From positions 372,001 to 436,000 of the forward strand of contig NZ_AP022590.1 of NCBI RefSeq assembly GCF_010731775.1: 64,000 nucleotides of DNA, in the 5' to 3' direction. The notes beneath the pieces were generated by a model that ran no database searches, was not told where the DNA came from, and was given only the letters and a program-made list of their open reading frames with translations. The position numbers were made by a program, and so were the translations under genes. Shown here one piece after another: positions 1 through 8,085 of this stretch. Numbering within the stretch: the stretch's first letter is position 1; each line of letters starts with the position of its first letter. The DNA is from Mycobacterium mantenii. GTDB taxonomy: Bacteria > Actinomycetota > Actinomycetes > Mycobacteriales > Mycobacteriaceae.

Positions 1-428
1 GTCAGCTCGTCGGCCAGCCACGGGGGGCTGGACGCCCGCATCTGGGTCGTGGTCGACGCCAGCCCGTCGGCACGCAATTGTGACGCCGAATACTGCGCCG
101 CGAGCGCCGCGGGCGCCGTCCCGGGCGCGCCCGCCCAGGCCGGCAGGGCGGCCAGCACCGCGACCGCACGATCGGGATGGGCCAACGCCCAGGCGACCGC
201 CACCGCGGCGCCGATTGAGACCCCGCCCACAGCGATCGGCCCGCCGCGGGCCGCGCCGTCCAACGCCGCGAGGTAGCCCTCGATCAACCGGTCGGGCCGC
301 GGCGGCGGGGTCACCGGCACCGCGCCGACCTCGGTTAACGGGCCCGAAAACGCCCGGTGAACGTAGTCGTCGTCGGAGCCCGTTCCGGGTAACAACACCG
401 TCGCGACACCGCGCAGATCGACCGCCAT
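1..428 (-). CDS. Alpha/beta-hydrolase, C-terminus cut by window edge
   Basis: About 142 codons are visible from the ATG at 428; the stop lies beyond base 1. An in-frame stop 24 bases upstream makes this the only possible ATG start, and GAGAG just before it may be the ribosome site. The protein has an alpha/beta-hydrolase nucleophile elbow, GVSIG, with the serine at about residue 71. It matches the position of M. tuberculosis Rv2695, divergent from the OB-fold gene. The substrate is unknown. Confidence 0.7.
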   Translation of the reverse strand, partial: MAVDLRGVATVLLPGTGSDDDYVHRAFSGPLTEVGAVPVTPPPRPDRLIEGYLAALDGAARGGPIAVGGVSIGAAVAVAWALAHPDRAVAVLAALPAWAGAPGTAPAALAAQYSASQLRADGLASTTTQMRASSPPWLADEL

Positions 429-565
429 CTCTCGATAGTGCCCGGCCGTTCACTCGCCCTCCAACACGACGTTTGAGTCGGTTGGCGCCGGGGAACCAAG
501 AGGTCTACGGTGTCCGTTGGCATAAATGGAAGCATCGAGGCTTATCAGCATTGTCAGGAGTGGCC

Positions 566-934
566 ATGGGGGCCCAAGGGTATCTGCGCCGGCTCACCCG
601 TCGGTTGACGGAGAATCCGGAGCAACTCGACTCGGAGGAACTCTCCGACGAGGTCGCAAGCACCGGCGCGCAACGCGCCATCGATTGCGAGCGTGGCCAG
701 GAGGTCACGATGGTGGGCACGCTGCGTAGCGTCGAGTGCAACGGCAGGGCCTGCGCCGGCGGAGTCCGCGCCGAACTGTTCGATGGCAGCGACACCGTCA
801 CACTCGTGTGGCTGGGACAGCGCCGCATCCCCGGCATCGACTCGGGACGCACCCTGCGGGTGCGTGGCCGCCTCGGCAAGCTGGAGAACGGAACCAAGGC
901 GATCTACAACCCGCACTACGAAATTCAGCGGTGA
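566..934 (+). CDS. OB-fold nucleic-acid-binding protein (Rv2694c-like)
   Basis: A 122-residue cytosolic protein. The reading frame is open far upstream, but the ATG at 566 is preceded by AGGAG at 556-560 and gives the family length. The second half (VVGTLRSVE through RTLRVRGRLG) has the strand pattern of an OB fold, a single-stranded nucleic acid-binding barrel. No catalytic motif is visible. The stop overlaps the next start by four bases (GTGA), so it is translationally coupled to the DUF3159 membrane gene. Role not established. Confidence 0.8.
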   Translation: MGAQGYLRRLTRRLTENPEQLDSEELSDEVASTGAQRAIDCERGQEVTMVGTLRSVECNGRACAGGVRAELFDGSDTVTLVWLGQRRIPGIDSGRTLRVRGRLGKLENGTKAIYNPHYEIQR

Positions 935-1644
935 CCGATCCCGACAATCTGGGGGCAACCCCGCGGGAGTCGGGTTCGTCGAAACGATTGACCACTAAAC
1001 GCATCTCCCCGGAACGTCTGCTGGCACAGGCAGGCGGGGTCGGCGGTGTCATCTACTCGTCGCTTCCGGTGGTGGTCTTCGTCATCGCGTCGAGCGTGTC
1101 GGGATTGATTCCTGCGATCGTGGCCGCGCTGGCCGTGGCCGCTCTGATCCTGGCGTGGCGGCTCATTCGGCGCGATTCCGCACAGCCGGCGATTTCCGGC
1201 TTCTTCGGCGTCGCCCTGTGCGCGCTGATCGCCTACGTGTTGGGGGAGTCCAAGGGCTATTTCCTGCTGGGCATCTGGATGTCGCTGGTTTGGGCGGTGG
1301 TCGTCGCCGTGTCGGTGGTGATCCGCCGGCCCCTGGTCGGCTACGCATGGAGCTGGGTGACCGGGCGTGGTGACGGCTGGCGCGGGGTGCCCCGCGCCGT
1401 CTACGCGTTCGACGTCGCGTCGGTGGCCTGGGTGCTGGTGTTCGCGGCCCGGTTCGTGGTTCAGGGGTTGCTGTACCACGCCGACCGGACCGGTTGGCTG
1501 GCGGTCGCACGGATCGGGATGGGCTGGCCGCTGACCGTGTTGGCCGCGTTGGCCACGTACGCGGCGATCAAGGCGGCGCAGCGGGCCATCGCCGCCACCA
1601 CTACCCCCGCGGTCGACATGGGACCCGGCGCCGTCACCGACTGA
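931..1644 (+). CDS. DUF3159 integral membrane protein (Rv2693c-like)
   Basis: A 237-residue protein starting at GTG 931 inside the stop of the OB-fold gene. After a short polar N-terminus it has about six hydrophobic segments, for example SLPVVVFVIASSVSGLI, FFGVALCALIAYVLG and WMSLVWAVVVAVSVVI, ending in a cytosolic tail. This fits the actinobacterial DUF3159 family. No catalytic residues are recognisable and the function is unknown. It ends directly against the convergent ceoC gene with no spacer or terminator hairpin visible. Confidence 0.85.
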   Translation: MTDPDNLGATPRESGSSKRLTTKRISPERLLAQAGGVGGVIYSSLPVVVFVIASSVSGLIPAIVAALAVAALILAWRLIRRDSAQPAISGFFGVALCALIAYVLGESKGYFLLGIWMSLVWAVVVAVSVVIRRPLVGYAWSWVTGRGDGWRGVPRAVYAFDVASVAWVLVFAARFVVQGLLYHADRTGWLAVARIGMGWPLTVLAALATYAAIKAAQRAIAATTTPAVDMGPGAVTD

Positions 1645-2322
1645 CTAGTCGGCGGCCGGACTGTGACTGCCCAATAGCAGCTTCTGCAGGTCCTCCTCCG
1701 CATCGGCGACCGCGACGAACAACAGCTCGTCGCCGCCTTCGAGCGGCTCGTCCTCCTCGGGCACGATCACCCGCGGGCCGCGCAGGATCGTCACCAGCGA
1801 GGTGTCCCGCGGCAGCTGCAGTTTGCGCACCGGTTTGCCGCCCCACGGCGTGTCGTCGGGCAGGGTGATCTCGACGAGGTTGGCCTGACCCTTGCGGAAT
1901 TCCATCAGCCGCACCAGATCGCCGACGGCGACGGCCTCTTCGATGAGCGACGCCAGCATTCGCGGCGTCGACACCGCCACGTCGACCCCCCAGGCGTCGG
2001 TGAACAGCCATTCGTTGCGGGGATCGTTGACGCGGGCCACCACCCGCGGGACCGCGAATTCGGTTTTGGCCAAGAGGCTTAACACGACGTTGGCCTTGTC
2101 GTCGCCGGTCGCGGCCACCACCACGTCGAACTCCTGCAGGTGCACCGACTCCAGCAGGCTCAGTTCGCAGGCGTCACCCAGCCGCCAGTGCGCGGCCGGG
2201 ATCGCGTCGACGTCGACGTGATCGGGGTTGCGTTCGATCAGCGTCACGTCGTGGCCGTTGCCGATGAGTTCCCGAGTGACCGAGCGGCCGACCGCGCCGG
2301 CCCCGGCAACAGCTACCTTCAT
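1645..2322 (-). CDS. ceoC: TrkA-family potassium-uptake regulatory protein CeoC
   Basis: A 225-residue RCK protein. The N-terminal Rossmann NAD-binding motif is GAGAVG (residues 7-12), followed by an acidic residue after the second strand (LIERN). The C-terminal TrkA_C domain runs from about residue 145. Such proteins form cytosolic gating rings on K+ transporters and bind nucleotides. It lies 12 bases after ceoB in the same orientation, so the two are probably co-transcribed and may form a hetero-oligomeric ring. Length and order match Rv2692. Confidence 0.9.
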   Translation of the reverse strand: MKVAVAGAGAVGRSVTRELIGNGHDVTLIERNPDHVDVDAIPAAHWRLGDACELSLLESVHLQEFDVVVAATGDDKANVVLSLLAKTEFAVPRVVARVNDPRNEWLFTDAWGVDVAVSTPRMLASLIEEAVAVGDLVRLMEFRKGQANLVEITLPDDTPWGGKPVRKLQLPRDTSLVTILRGPRVIVPEEDEPLEGGDELLFVAVADAEEDLQKLLLGSHSPAAD

Positions 2323-2334
2323 GTGCGCCGCTCC

Positions 2335-3000
2335 TTAGAGATCTTCACTCGGTGGTAAGGCGGCGATGGCCACCGCCTCGGCGGCGCGGCCGGAGATGGC
2401 AGCGACGTACACCTGGTCGCCGGCCTGGATCACCGATTTGGGCTCCGGCAAAACGCCGGCCCCGAAGCGGATCAGAAACGCGACCCGGGCGCCGGTGGCC
2501 TGCTCGAGATCGGTGACGCGATGCCCGATCCAGTCCTCGTGCAAGACCACCTCGGACACCGCGACGGTGCCGGTCGGGTCGCGCCACTTGGCCGTCTCCG
2601 TTTCGCGCAGCAACGCGTTCAGCAGCCGGTCGGTGGTCCAGGGCACGGTCGCAATGGTCGGAATGCCCAGACGCTCGTAGACCTCGGCCCGCTTGGCGTC
2701 GTAGATGCGGGCCACGACCCGCTTGACGCCGAAAGTCTCCCGCGCCAACCGCGCCGAGATGATGTTGGAGTTGTCGCCCGAGGACACCGCGGCGAACGCG
2801 TCCGCCTCCTCGATGCGGGCCCTCAGCAGTACATCCCGGTCGAAGCCCTGCCCCAGCACCCGCTCGCCGGCGTATTCGGGGCTGAGCCGGTTGAAGGCGG
2901 TGCTGTCACGATCGATGACCGCGACGTCGTGACCGATGCGGGACAGCCCGTCGGCGACCGAGGAACCGACCCTGCCGCAGCCCATCACCACTACTCGCAA
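2335..3000 (-). CDS. ceoB: TrkA-family potassium-uptake regulatory protein CeoB
   Basis: A 221-residue RCK protein with GCGRVG at residues 7-12 in a Rossmann fold and a TrkA_C domain in the last 80 residues. I chose the TTG at 3000 because the domain begins there and GAGGAC lies upstream; an open frame continues to 3099, so a slightly longer N-terminus is possible. It precedes ceoC and diverges from the APC permease, a context that suggests joint control of K+ uptake. Counterpart of Rv2691. Confidence 0.88.
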   Translation of the reverse strand: MRVVVMGCGRVGSSVADGLSRIGHDVAVIDRDSTAFNRLSPEYAGERVLGQGFDRDVLLRARIEEADAFAAVSSGDNSNIISARLARETFGVKRVVARIYDAKRAEVYERLGIPTIATVPWTTDRLLNALLRETETAKWRDPTGTVAVSEVVLHEDWIGHRVTDLEQATGARVAFLIRFGAGVLPEPKSVIQAGDQVYVAAISGRAAEAVAIAALPPSEDL

Positions 3001-3112
3001 CTTGAGGTCCTCTCGGCCGCGTCCTGCGCCCTTCACCGGCAACCCACTTCGGCCAGCCGTTTCGGTCGGCGAACATTCTCCTACGAACGCTACCGCCAAA
3101 CCGGTCTGGGCT

Positions 3113-3118
3113 TACTCT
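3113..3118 (+). promoter_or_regulatory. -10 box (TACTCT) for a leaderless permease transcript
   Basis: TACTCT fits the actinobacterial -10 consensus TANNNT. It lies 8 bases before the GTG at 3127, so transcription would begin at or next to the start codon. No clear -35 element is visible. Confidence 0.5.
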
Positions 3119-3126
3119 TGGCTCTC

Positions 3127-5121
3127 GTGTCCAAACTTTCAACCGCCACCCGTCGGTTGCTTATCGGTCGGCCGTTTCGCAGCGACCGGCTGAGTCACAC
3201 GCTGCTGCCCAAGCGGATCGCCTTGCCGGTGTTCGCCTCCGACGCGCTGTCCTCGGTTGCGTATGCGCCCGAGGAGGTCTTCCTGATGCTGTCGGTGGCA
3301 GGGGTGACGGCGTACGCGCTGACGCCGTGGATCGGGCTCGCGGTGGCCGCGGTCATGCTGGTGGTGGTGGCGAGCTACCGCCAGAACGTCCACGCCTACC
3401 CGTCCGGCGGCGGCGACTACGAGGTGGTCACCACCAATCTCGGTGACACCGCAGGGCTCGTCGTCGCCAGCGCGCTAATGGTGGATTACGTTCTCACCGT
3501 TGCGGTCTCGACGGCGTCGGCCATGGCCAACATCGGTTCGGCGATTCCGATCGTGGCCGAACACAAGGTGTTCTTCTGTGTGGTGTCCATCCTGCTGGTG
3601 ATGGCGCTGAACCTGCGTGGGGTCCGCGAGTCCGGTTTGGCCTTCGCCATCCCGACCTACGCGTTCATCATCGGTGTCCTGGTGATGATCGGCTGGGGGC
3701 TGTTCCGGATCTTCGTGTTGGGTAACCCGCTGCGGGCCGAGTCCGCCGGCTTCCAGATGCACGCCGAACACGGCCAGGTCGTCGGGTTCGCCTTGGCGTT
3801 CCTGGTGGCGCGGTCGTTCTCCTCGGGGTGTGCGGCGCTGACGGGTGTCGAGGCGATCAGCAACGGGGTGCCGGCGTTTCAGAAACCCAAGTCGCGCAAC
3901 GCGGCGACCACCCTGTTGATGCTGGGCGGGATCGCGGTGACCCTGTTGATGGGGATCATCGTGCTGGCGCAGAAGATCGGGGTCCAGCTCGTCGAGGATC
4001 CTGCGCGGCAACTGGGCGGGGCGCCCAAGGGCTACTACCAGAAGACACTGGTCACCCAGCTGGCGCAGACGGTGTTCGGCAGCTTTCACATCGGGTTCCT
4101 GCTGATCGCCACGGTGACCGCGCTCATCCTGGTGCTGGCGGCCAACACCGCGTTCAACGGCTTTCCGGTGCTCGGCTCGATCCTGGCGCAGCACAGCTAC
4201 CTACCGCGTCAATTGCACACCCGCGGAGACCGATTGGCGTTCTCCAACGGAATCCTGTTTTTGTCCGGGGCGGCGCTGCTGGCGATCATCGCGTTTCGCG
4301 GTGAGGTCACCGCATTGATCCAGCTGTACATCGTCGGCGTGTTCATTTCCTTCACGCTGAGCCAGATCGGCATGGTCCGGCACTGGACCCGGTTGCTGCA
4401 CACCGAAACCGATCCGCGGATGCGGCGCAAGATGATGCGTTCGCGCGTGGTCAACACGGTCGGGTTGCTGTCCACCGGTACGGTGCTGTTGGTGGTCCTG
4501 GCGACCAAGTTTCTCGCCGGGGCGTGGATCGCCCTGTTCGCGATGAGCCTGCTGTTCGGAATCATGAAAATGATTCACCGGCACTACAACACGGTGAACC
4601 GCGAGTTGGAGGAGCAGGCCGCCGCCCAGGAGCAGGTGGTGTTGCCCAGCCGCAACCACGCGGTGGTGCTGGTGTCCAAACTGCACCTGCCGACCCTGCG
4701 GGCGCTGGCCTACGCCAGGGCCACCCGGCCCGACGTCCTCGAGGCCGTGACGGTCAGCGTCGACGATGCGGAAACCCGCGACCTGGTGCACAAGTGGGAA
4801 GAAAGCGATATCAGCGTCCCGCTCAAGGTCATCGCCTCGCCGTATCGCGAAGTCACCCGTCCCGTCTTGGAATACGTCAAACGTGCCAGGGAGGAGTCGC
4901 CGCGCACCGTGGTGACGGTGTTCATTCCCGAGTACGTGGTGGGCCACTGGTGGGAGCAGGTGTTGCACAACCAGAGCGCCCTTCGGCTCAAGGGACGGCT
5001 GCTGTTCATGCCGGGTGTCATGGTGACGTCGGTTCCGTGGCAATTGAGTTCGTCGGAACGCCGCAAGGCCTTGCAGCCGCACATGGCGCCGGGTGACGCT
5101 CGTCGGGGAATCTTCGATTGA
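3127..5121 (+). CDS. APC-superfamily permease with cytosolic C-terminal domain (Rv2690c-like)
   Basis: A 664-residue polytopic membrane protein. The first part (SRPF... LPVFASDALSSVAYAPEE) is the typical APC N-terminus, followed by about twelve hydrophobic segments to residue 490. The last 160 residues are soluble, beginning LPSRNHAVVLVSKLHL, with an alternating strand-helix pattern like a universal-stress domain. That architecture resembles the KimA K+/H+ symporter group as well as amino-acid permeases. Position opposite ceoB/ceoC favours K+ transport, but that is inference. GTG at 3127 follows a leaderless -10 box. Confidence 0.85.
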   Translation: MSKLSTATRRLLIGRPFRSDRLSHTLLPKRIALPVFASDALSSVAYAPEEVFLMLSVAGVTAYALTPWIGLAVAAVMLVVVASYRQNVHAYPSGGGDYEVVTTNLGDTAGLVVASALMVDYVLTVAVSTASAMANIGSAIPIVAEHKVFFCVVSILLVMALNLRGVRESGLAFAIPTYAFIIGVLVMIGWGLFRIFVLGNPLRAESAGFQMHAEHGQVVGFALAFLVARSFSSGCAALTGVEAISNGVPAFQKPKSRNAATTLLMLGGIAVTLLMGIIVLAQKIGVQLVEDPARQLGGAPKGYYQKTLVTQLAQTVFGSFHIGFLLIATVTALILVLAANTAFNGFPVLGSILAQHSYLPRQLHTRGDRLAFSNGILFLSGAALLAIIAFRGEVTALIQLYIVGVFISFTLSQIGMVRHWTRLLHTETDPRMRRKMMRSRVVNTVGLLSTGTVLLVVLATKFLAGAWIALFAMSLLFGIMKMIHRHYNTVNRELEEQAAAQEQVVLPSRNHAVVLVSKLHLPTLRALAYARATRPDVLEAVTVSVDDAETRDLVHKWEESDISVPLKVIASPYREVTRPVLEYVKRAREESPRTVVTVFIPEYVVGHWWEQVLHNQSALRLKGRLLFMPGVMVTSVPWQLSSSERRKALQPHMAPGDARRGIFD

Positions 5122-6341
5122 CCCGCGAGTCGACACGCGCAGGGGAACAGGCGGCACCCCCGGTCGGGGAGCTGACCCTGACCACCGGCGCCCCGGCCAA
5201 CGGCGGCAGCTGCGTCGCGCATCACGAAGGCCGCGTGGTGTTCGTCCGGTACGCGCTGCCCGGCGAGCGGGTGCGGGTTCGGGTCACCGCGGATCGCGGA
5301 TCCTATTGGCACGCAGAGGTTATCGAGGTCATCGAGCCGGCGGTCGGCCGTATCGCGTCGCTGTGCCCGATCGCCGGGGTGGACGCTGCCGGGTGTTGCG
5401 ATCTGGCATTCGCCGTCCCGGAGGTGGCCCGCACGCTCAAGGCCGACGTGGTGGCCAATCAGCTGGAGCGCCTCGGCGGATATGCCTGGAGCGGGGAAGC
5501 CGAGCCGCTGGCGGATTCCGCGCCGACGGGATGGCGCACCCGCGTTCGGCTCGACGTGGGGCGCGACCGTCGCCCGGGCTTCCACCGGTACCACAGCGAG
5601 GAATTGGTGACCGACCTGCGGTGTGCCCAGCTGCCCGCCGGCATGCTCGACGGGATCGCCGAGAGCGAGTGGCCCCCGGCCGCGCAACTGCACGTGGCCG
5701 TCGACGACGACGGCGCGCGCCACGTGGTGCGCACCCTGCGGCAGGGCAGGCACACCGCGACCAAGGTGGTCCAGGGTCGCTATGAGGCGGTGCAGCGAGT
5801 GGCCGGGCGCAGCTGGCAGGTGCCGGTGACCGCCTTCTGGCAGGCGCACCGCGATGCGGCGGGCGTGTACAGCGATCTGGTCGCTGACTGGGCGCAGCTC
5901 GGCACCGGGATGCGCGCGTGGGATTTGTACGGTGGCGCAGGCGTTTTCGCCGCGGCGCTCGGCGATGCGGTGGGGCGGTCGGGGCGGGTACTCAGCGTCG
6001 ACACCTCGCGCGGGTCGACCCGGGCCGCTCGGGCCGCCCTGGCCGATCTGACCCAGGTGCGGATCGTCACCGACTCGGTGCGGCGCGCGCTGGCGGCGGA
6101 ACGAGGTCGCGCCGACGTCGCGGTGCTGGATCCGCCCCGGGCGGGGGCCGGGCGCGAGATCATCGACCTGCTGGCGGCCGCGGATGTCCCGCGGGTGGTG
6201 CACATCGGTTGTGAGGCAGCATCTTTCGCTCGCGACATCGGGATCTACCTCGGTCACGGATACTCCGTCGAGAAGATCAAAGTGTTCGACGCGTTCCCGC
6301 TGACCCATCACACCGAATGCGTCGCGCTGCTGACGCGTTAG
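5118..6341 (+). CDS. TrmA-family RNA (uracil-C5) methyltransferase (Rv2689c-like)
   Basis: A 407-residue SAM-dependent RNA methyltransferase. It has an N-terminal TRAM-like beta domain, a cysteine-rich stretch (LCPIAGVDAAGCCDLAF) where related enzymes hold an iron-sulphur cluster, the SAM-binding motif DLYGGAGVFAAAL, the DPPRAGAG motif near 338 and a candidate catalytic cysteine at 365 (HIGCEAAS). It starts at TTG 5118 overlapping the permease stop by four bases, so it is coupled to it. Target base (tRNA or 23S rRNA) cannot be assigned from sequence. Confidence 0.85.
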   Translation: MTRESTRAGEQAAPPVGELTLTTGAPANGGSCVAHHEGRVVFVRYALPGERVRVRVTADRGSYWHAEVIEVIEPAVGRIASLCPIAGVDAAGCCDLAFAVPEVARTLKADVVANQLERLGGYAWSGEAEPLADSAPTGWRTRVRLDVGRDRRPGFHRYHSEELVTDLRCAQLPAGMLDGIAESEWPPAAQLHVAVDDDGARHVVRTLRQGRHTATKVVQGRYEAVQRVAGRSWQVPVTAFWQAHRDAAGVYSDLVADWAQLGTGMRAWDLYGGAGVFAAALGDAVGRSGRVLSVDTSRGSTRAARAALADLTQVRIVTDSVRRALAAERGRADVAVLDPPRAGAGREIIDLLAAADVPRVVHIGCEAASFARDIGIYLGHGYSVEKIKVFDAFPLTHHTECVALLTR

Positions 6342-6410
6342 CGAGTTCCGGCGGCGACGGCCCCGCCGGGACCTCGCCGCAATGCCGCGCGGGTGGATCT
6401 GCCGACCGGC

Positions 6411-6567
6411 TAGACTCCGTCGCGGTGTGCCGGGAAGTCTGGTCGGCGATGTCGTTGTCGACCGATCGAAAGGCTCAGGTGCTTCCCACCAAAGGACGGG
6501 CCGTGCTGGTCGCGGCATACCGATCTCGTGCGTGGTACGTGCCCGCCGCCACCCGATTGCTGCCGTC
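6411..6567 (+). promoter_or_regulatory. Promoter and possible structured leader RNA of the antiporter gene
   Basis: TAGACT at 6411-6416 is a good -10 box and would start RNA near 6423, leaving a leader of about 145 bases before GTG 6568. Within it GGGAAG (6433-6438) can pair with CTTCCC (6482-6487). The enclosed GGTCG (6441-6445) can pair with CGACC (6459-6463), and an unpaired CGAAAGG follows. That is a branched fold in front of a cation antiporter, where ion-sensing riboswitches occur. I cannot assign it to a known class by eye. Confidence 0.4.
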
Positions 6568-8040
6568 GTGAACGAGACCTTGCGCTACGCGCTGATCGTG
6601 TTGTTCGCCAGTGGCGTCGGCCTGGTTGCGGTGTTGGCGAACCGACTGACCGAGCGGGTCAAGATCCCGGTCCCCCTGCTCGTGCTGATCGGCACCGCCG
6701 TCGCGGTGCACTCCGTGTCCGCGGTGCAGCCACCGTCCGAGCAGACCGTGGAGCGGGTGATCACCATCGCGCTGGTGTTGGTGTTGTTCGACGGCGGCAT
6801 GCACATCGGGCCGTCGCGCTTCCGCGCGGCGGCCGTCCCGATCCTGTCGGTGGGCGTCGTGGGCACCGCCCTGACCGCGGCAGGGGCAGCACTGGTGGTG
6901 CACTACGTGTGCGGGATCGACTGGTTTCCCGCGGTGCTCGTCGCCACGGCCGTCGCTCCCACCGATCCGGCCGTGGTCTTCTCCGTGCTGGGCAAACGCG
7001 AGATCAGGGGCCGCAGCAGCACCATCCTGGAGGGCGAGTCCGGTGCCAACGATCCGGTGGGCATCTCGCTGATGTCCAGCCTGGTCGCCGCCGGTGGCCT
7101 CAGCGCGGCCGGATTCGCCAGCGTGGGAACTCAATTCGTTTTGCAGATGGCGATCGGCCTGGCCGTCGGGTTGATCGGCGGTCGTGCCCTGCTCGTGTTC
7201 ATGCGCCGAGTGGCGTTGCCGAGCGAAGGCCTCTACCCGCTGCGAACGCTGGCGTGCTGCCTGATGTTGTACGGCATTGCGACGCTCGCGCACGGCTCGG
7301 GATTTCTGGCCGTGTTCGTGGCCGGCATCGTGATCGGCGACGCCCGCGCGCCCTACAAGCCGGAGATCAAGCGATTCCACGCCGCCCTGGCCGGTCTGGC
7401 GGAAATCGTCGCGTTCGCCGTCCTGGGTCTGACCGTCGACCTCACCGTGCTCGGCCATCCCGATGTGTGGATTCCCGGGCTCATCCTCGCGGTGGCCCTG
7501 ACGGTGCTGATTCGGCCGTTGGGCGTGGGCTCCTGCCTGATGCCCGTAGGGCTGCAGCGAAACGAACGCATCTTCGTGCTGTTCGCCGGGCTCAAGGGCG
7601 CGGTGCCGATCCTGCTGGGCGAGTTCCTGCGGGCCGCCCATGTCGCCGACGCCGAACGCCTGTACGGCGTCGTGGTCATCGTCGTCGTCTTCTCGGTGCT
7701 CGTGCAGGGCAGCTCGGTGCCCGGTGTCGCCAGGCTGCTGCACCTGCCGATGCGCACGGTGGAGACCCAGCCGTGGGAGATAGGTGTGCGGCTCGCCGAC
7801 GAACCGGAGGGGGTCCACCGCTTCAGCGTCGCCGCCGGATCCGCGGCCGAGCGGTCCACGGTCGAAGGTCTCAGTGACCGGGTCGGTGACATCTGGGTGA
7901 GCATCGTGGTCCGCACCACCGGCCTGGTGCCGGTGCGGGGCGACACCGAACTCGAGGCCGGCGATGAGGTCGTCATCCTGGCGGATCCCGAGCTTCACGA
8001 CGCCCTGGCCGAACTGTTCGGCCCGGCGCCGGCGCGGTGA
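6568..8040 (+). CDS. CPA1-family cation/proton antiporter with C-terminal RCK domain
   Basis: A 490-residue membrane protein starting at GTG 6568. About twelve hydrophobic segments are followed from residue 400 by a soluble TrkA_C/RCK-type domain ending LADPELHDALAEL. The transport core carries the acidic motifs of Na+(K+)/H+ exchangers: ATAVAPTDPAVVFSV and GESGANDPVGISL, in which the ND pair is the ion site. M. tuberculosis has different genes at this position (an ABC transporter and ars genes), so this is a lineage-specific replacement. It is probably controlled through the leader described upstream. Confidence 0.88.
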   Translation: MNETLRYALIVLFASGVGLVAVLANRLTERVKIPVPLLVLIGTAVAVHSVSAVQPPSEQTVERVITIALVLVLFDGGMHIGPSRFRAAAVPILSVGVVGTALTAAGAALVVHYVCGIDWFPAVLVATAVAPTDPAVVFSVLGKREIRGRSSTILEGESGANDPVGISLMSSLVAAGGLSAAGFASVGTQFVLQMAIGLAVGLIGGRALLVFMRRVALPSEGLYPLRTLACCLMLYGIATLAHGSGFLAVFVAGIVIGDARAPYKPEIKRFHAALAGLAEIVAFAVLGLTVDLTVLGHPDVWIPGLILAVALTVLIRPLGVGSCLMPVGLQRNERIFVLFAGLKGAVPILLGEFLRAAHVADAERLYGVVVIVVVFSVLVQGSSVPGVARLLHLPMRTVETQPWEIGVRLADEPEGVHRFSVAAGSAAERSTVEGLSDRVGDIWVSIVVRTTGLVPVRGDTELEAGDEVVILADPELHDALAELFGPAPAR

Positions 8041-8073
8041 GCGTCGCCACCGTGCCATTCGGCGCGCGCTGCG

Positions 8074-8079
8074 TAGACT
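8074..8079 (+). promoter_or_regulatory. -10 box (TAGACT) for leaderless dxs mRNA
   Basis: TAGACT ends 6 bases before the dxs ATG at 8086, so the transcript would begin at or next to the start codon. The absence of any purine-rich ribosome site upstream supports a leaderless mRNA. Confidence 0.5.
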
Positions 8080-8085
8080 GACTGA

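Noticed and set aside
4710..6518. A 602-codon minus-strand open frame opposite the permease and RNA methyltransferase
   Set aside because: Antisense shadow; Arg- and His-rich with no recognisable fold.
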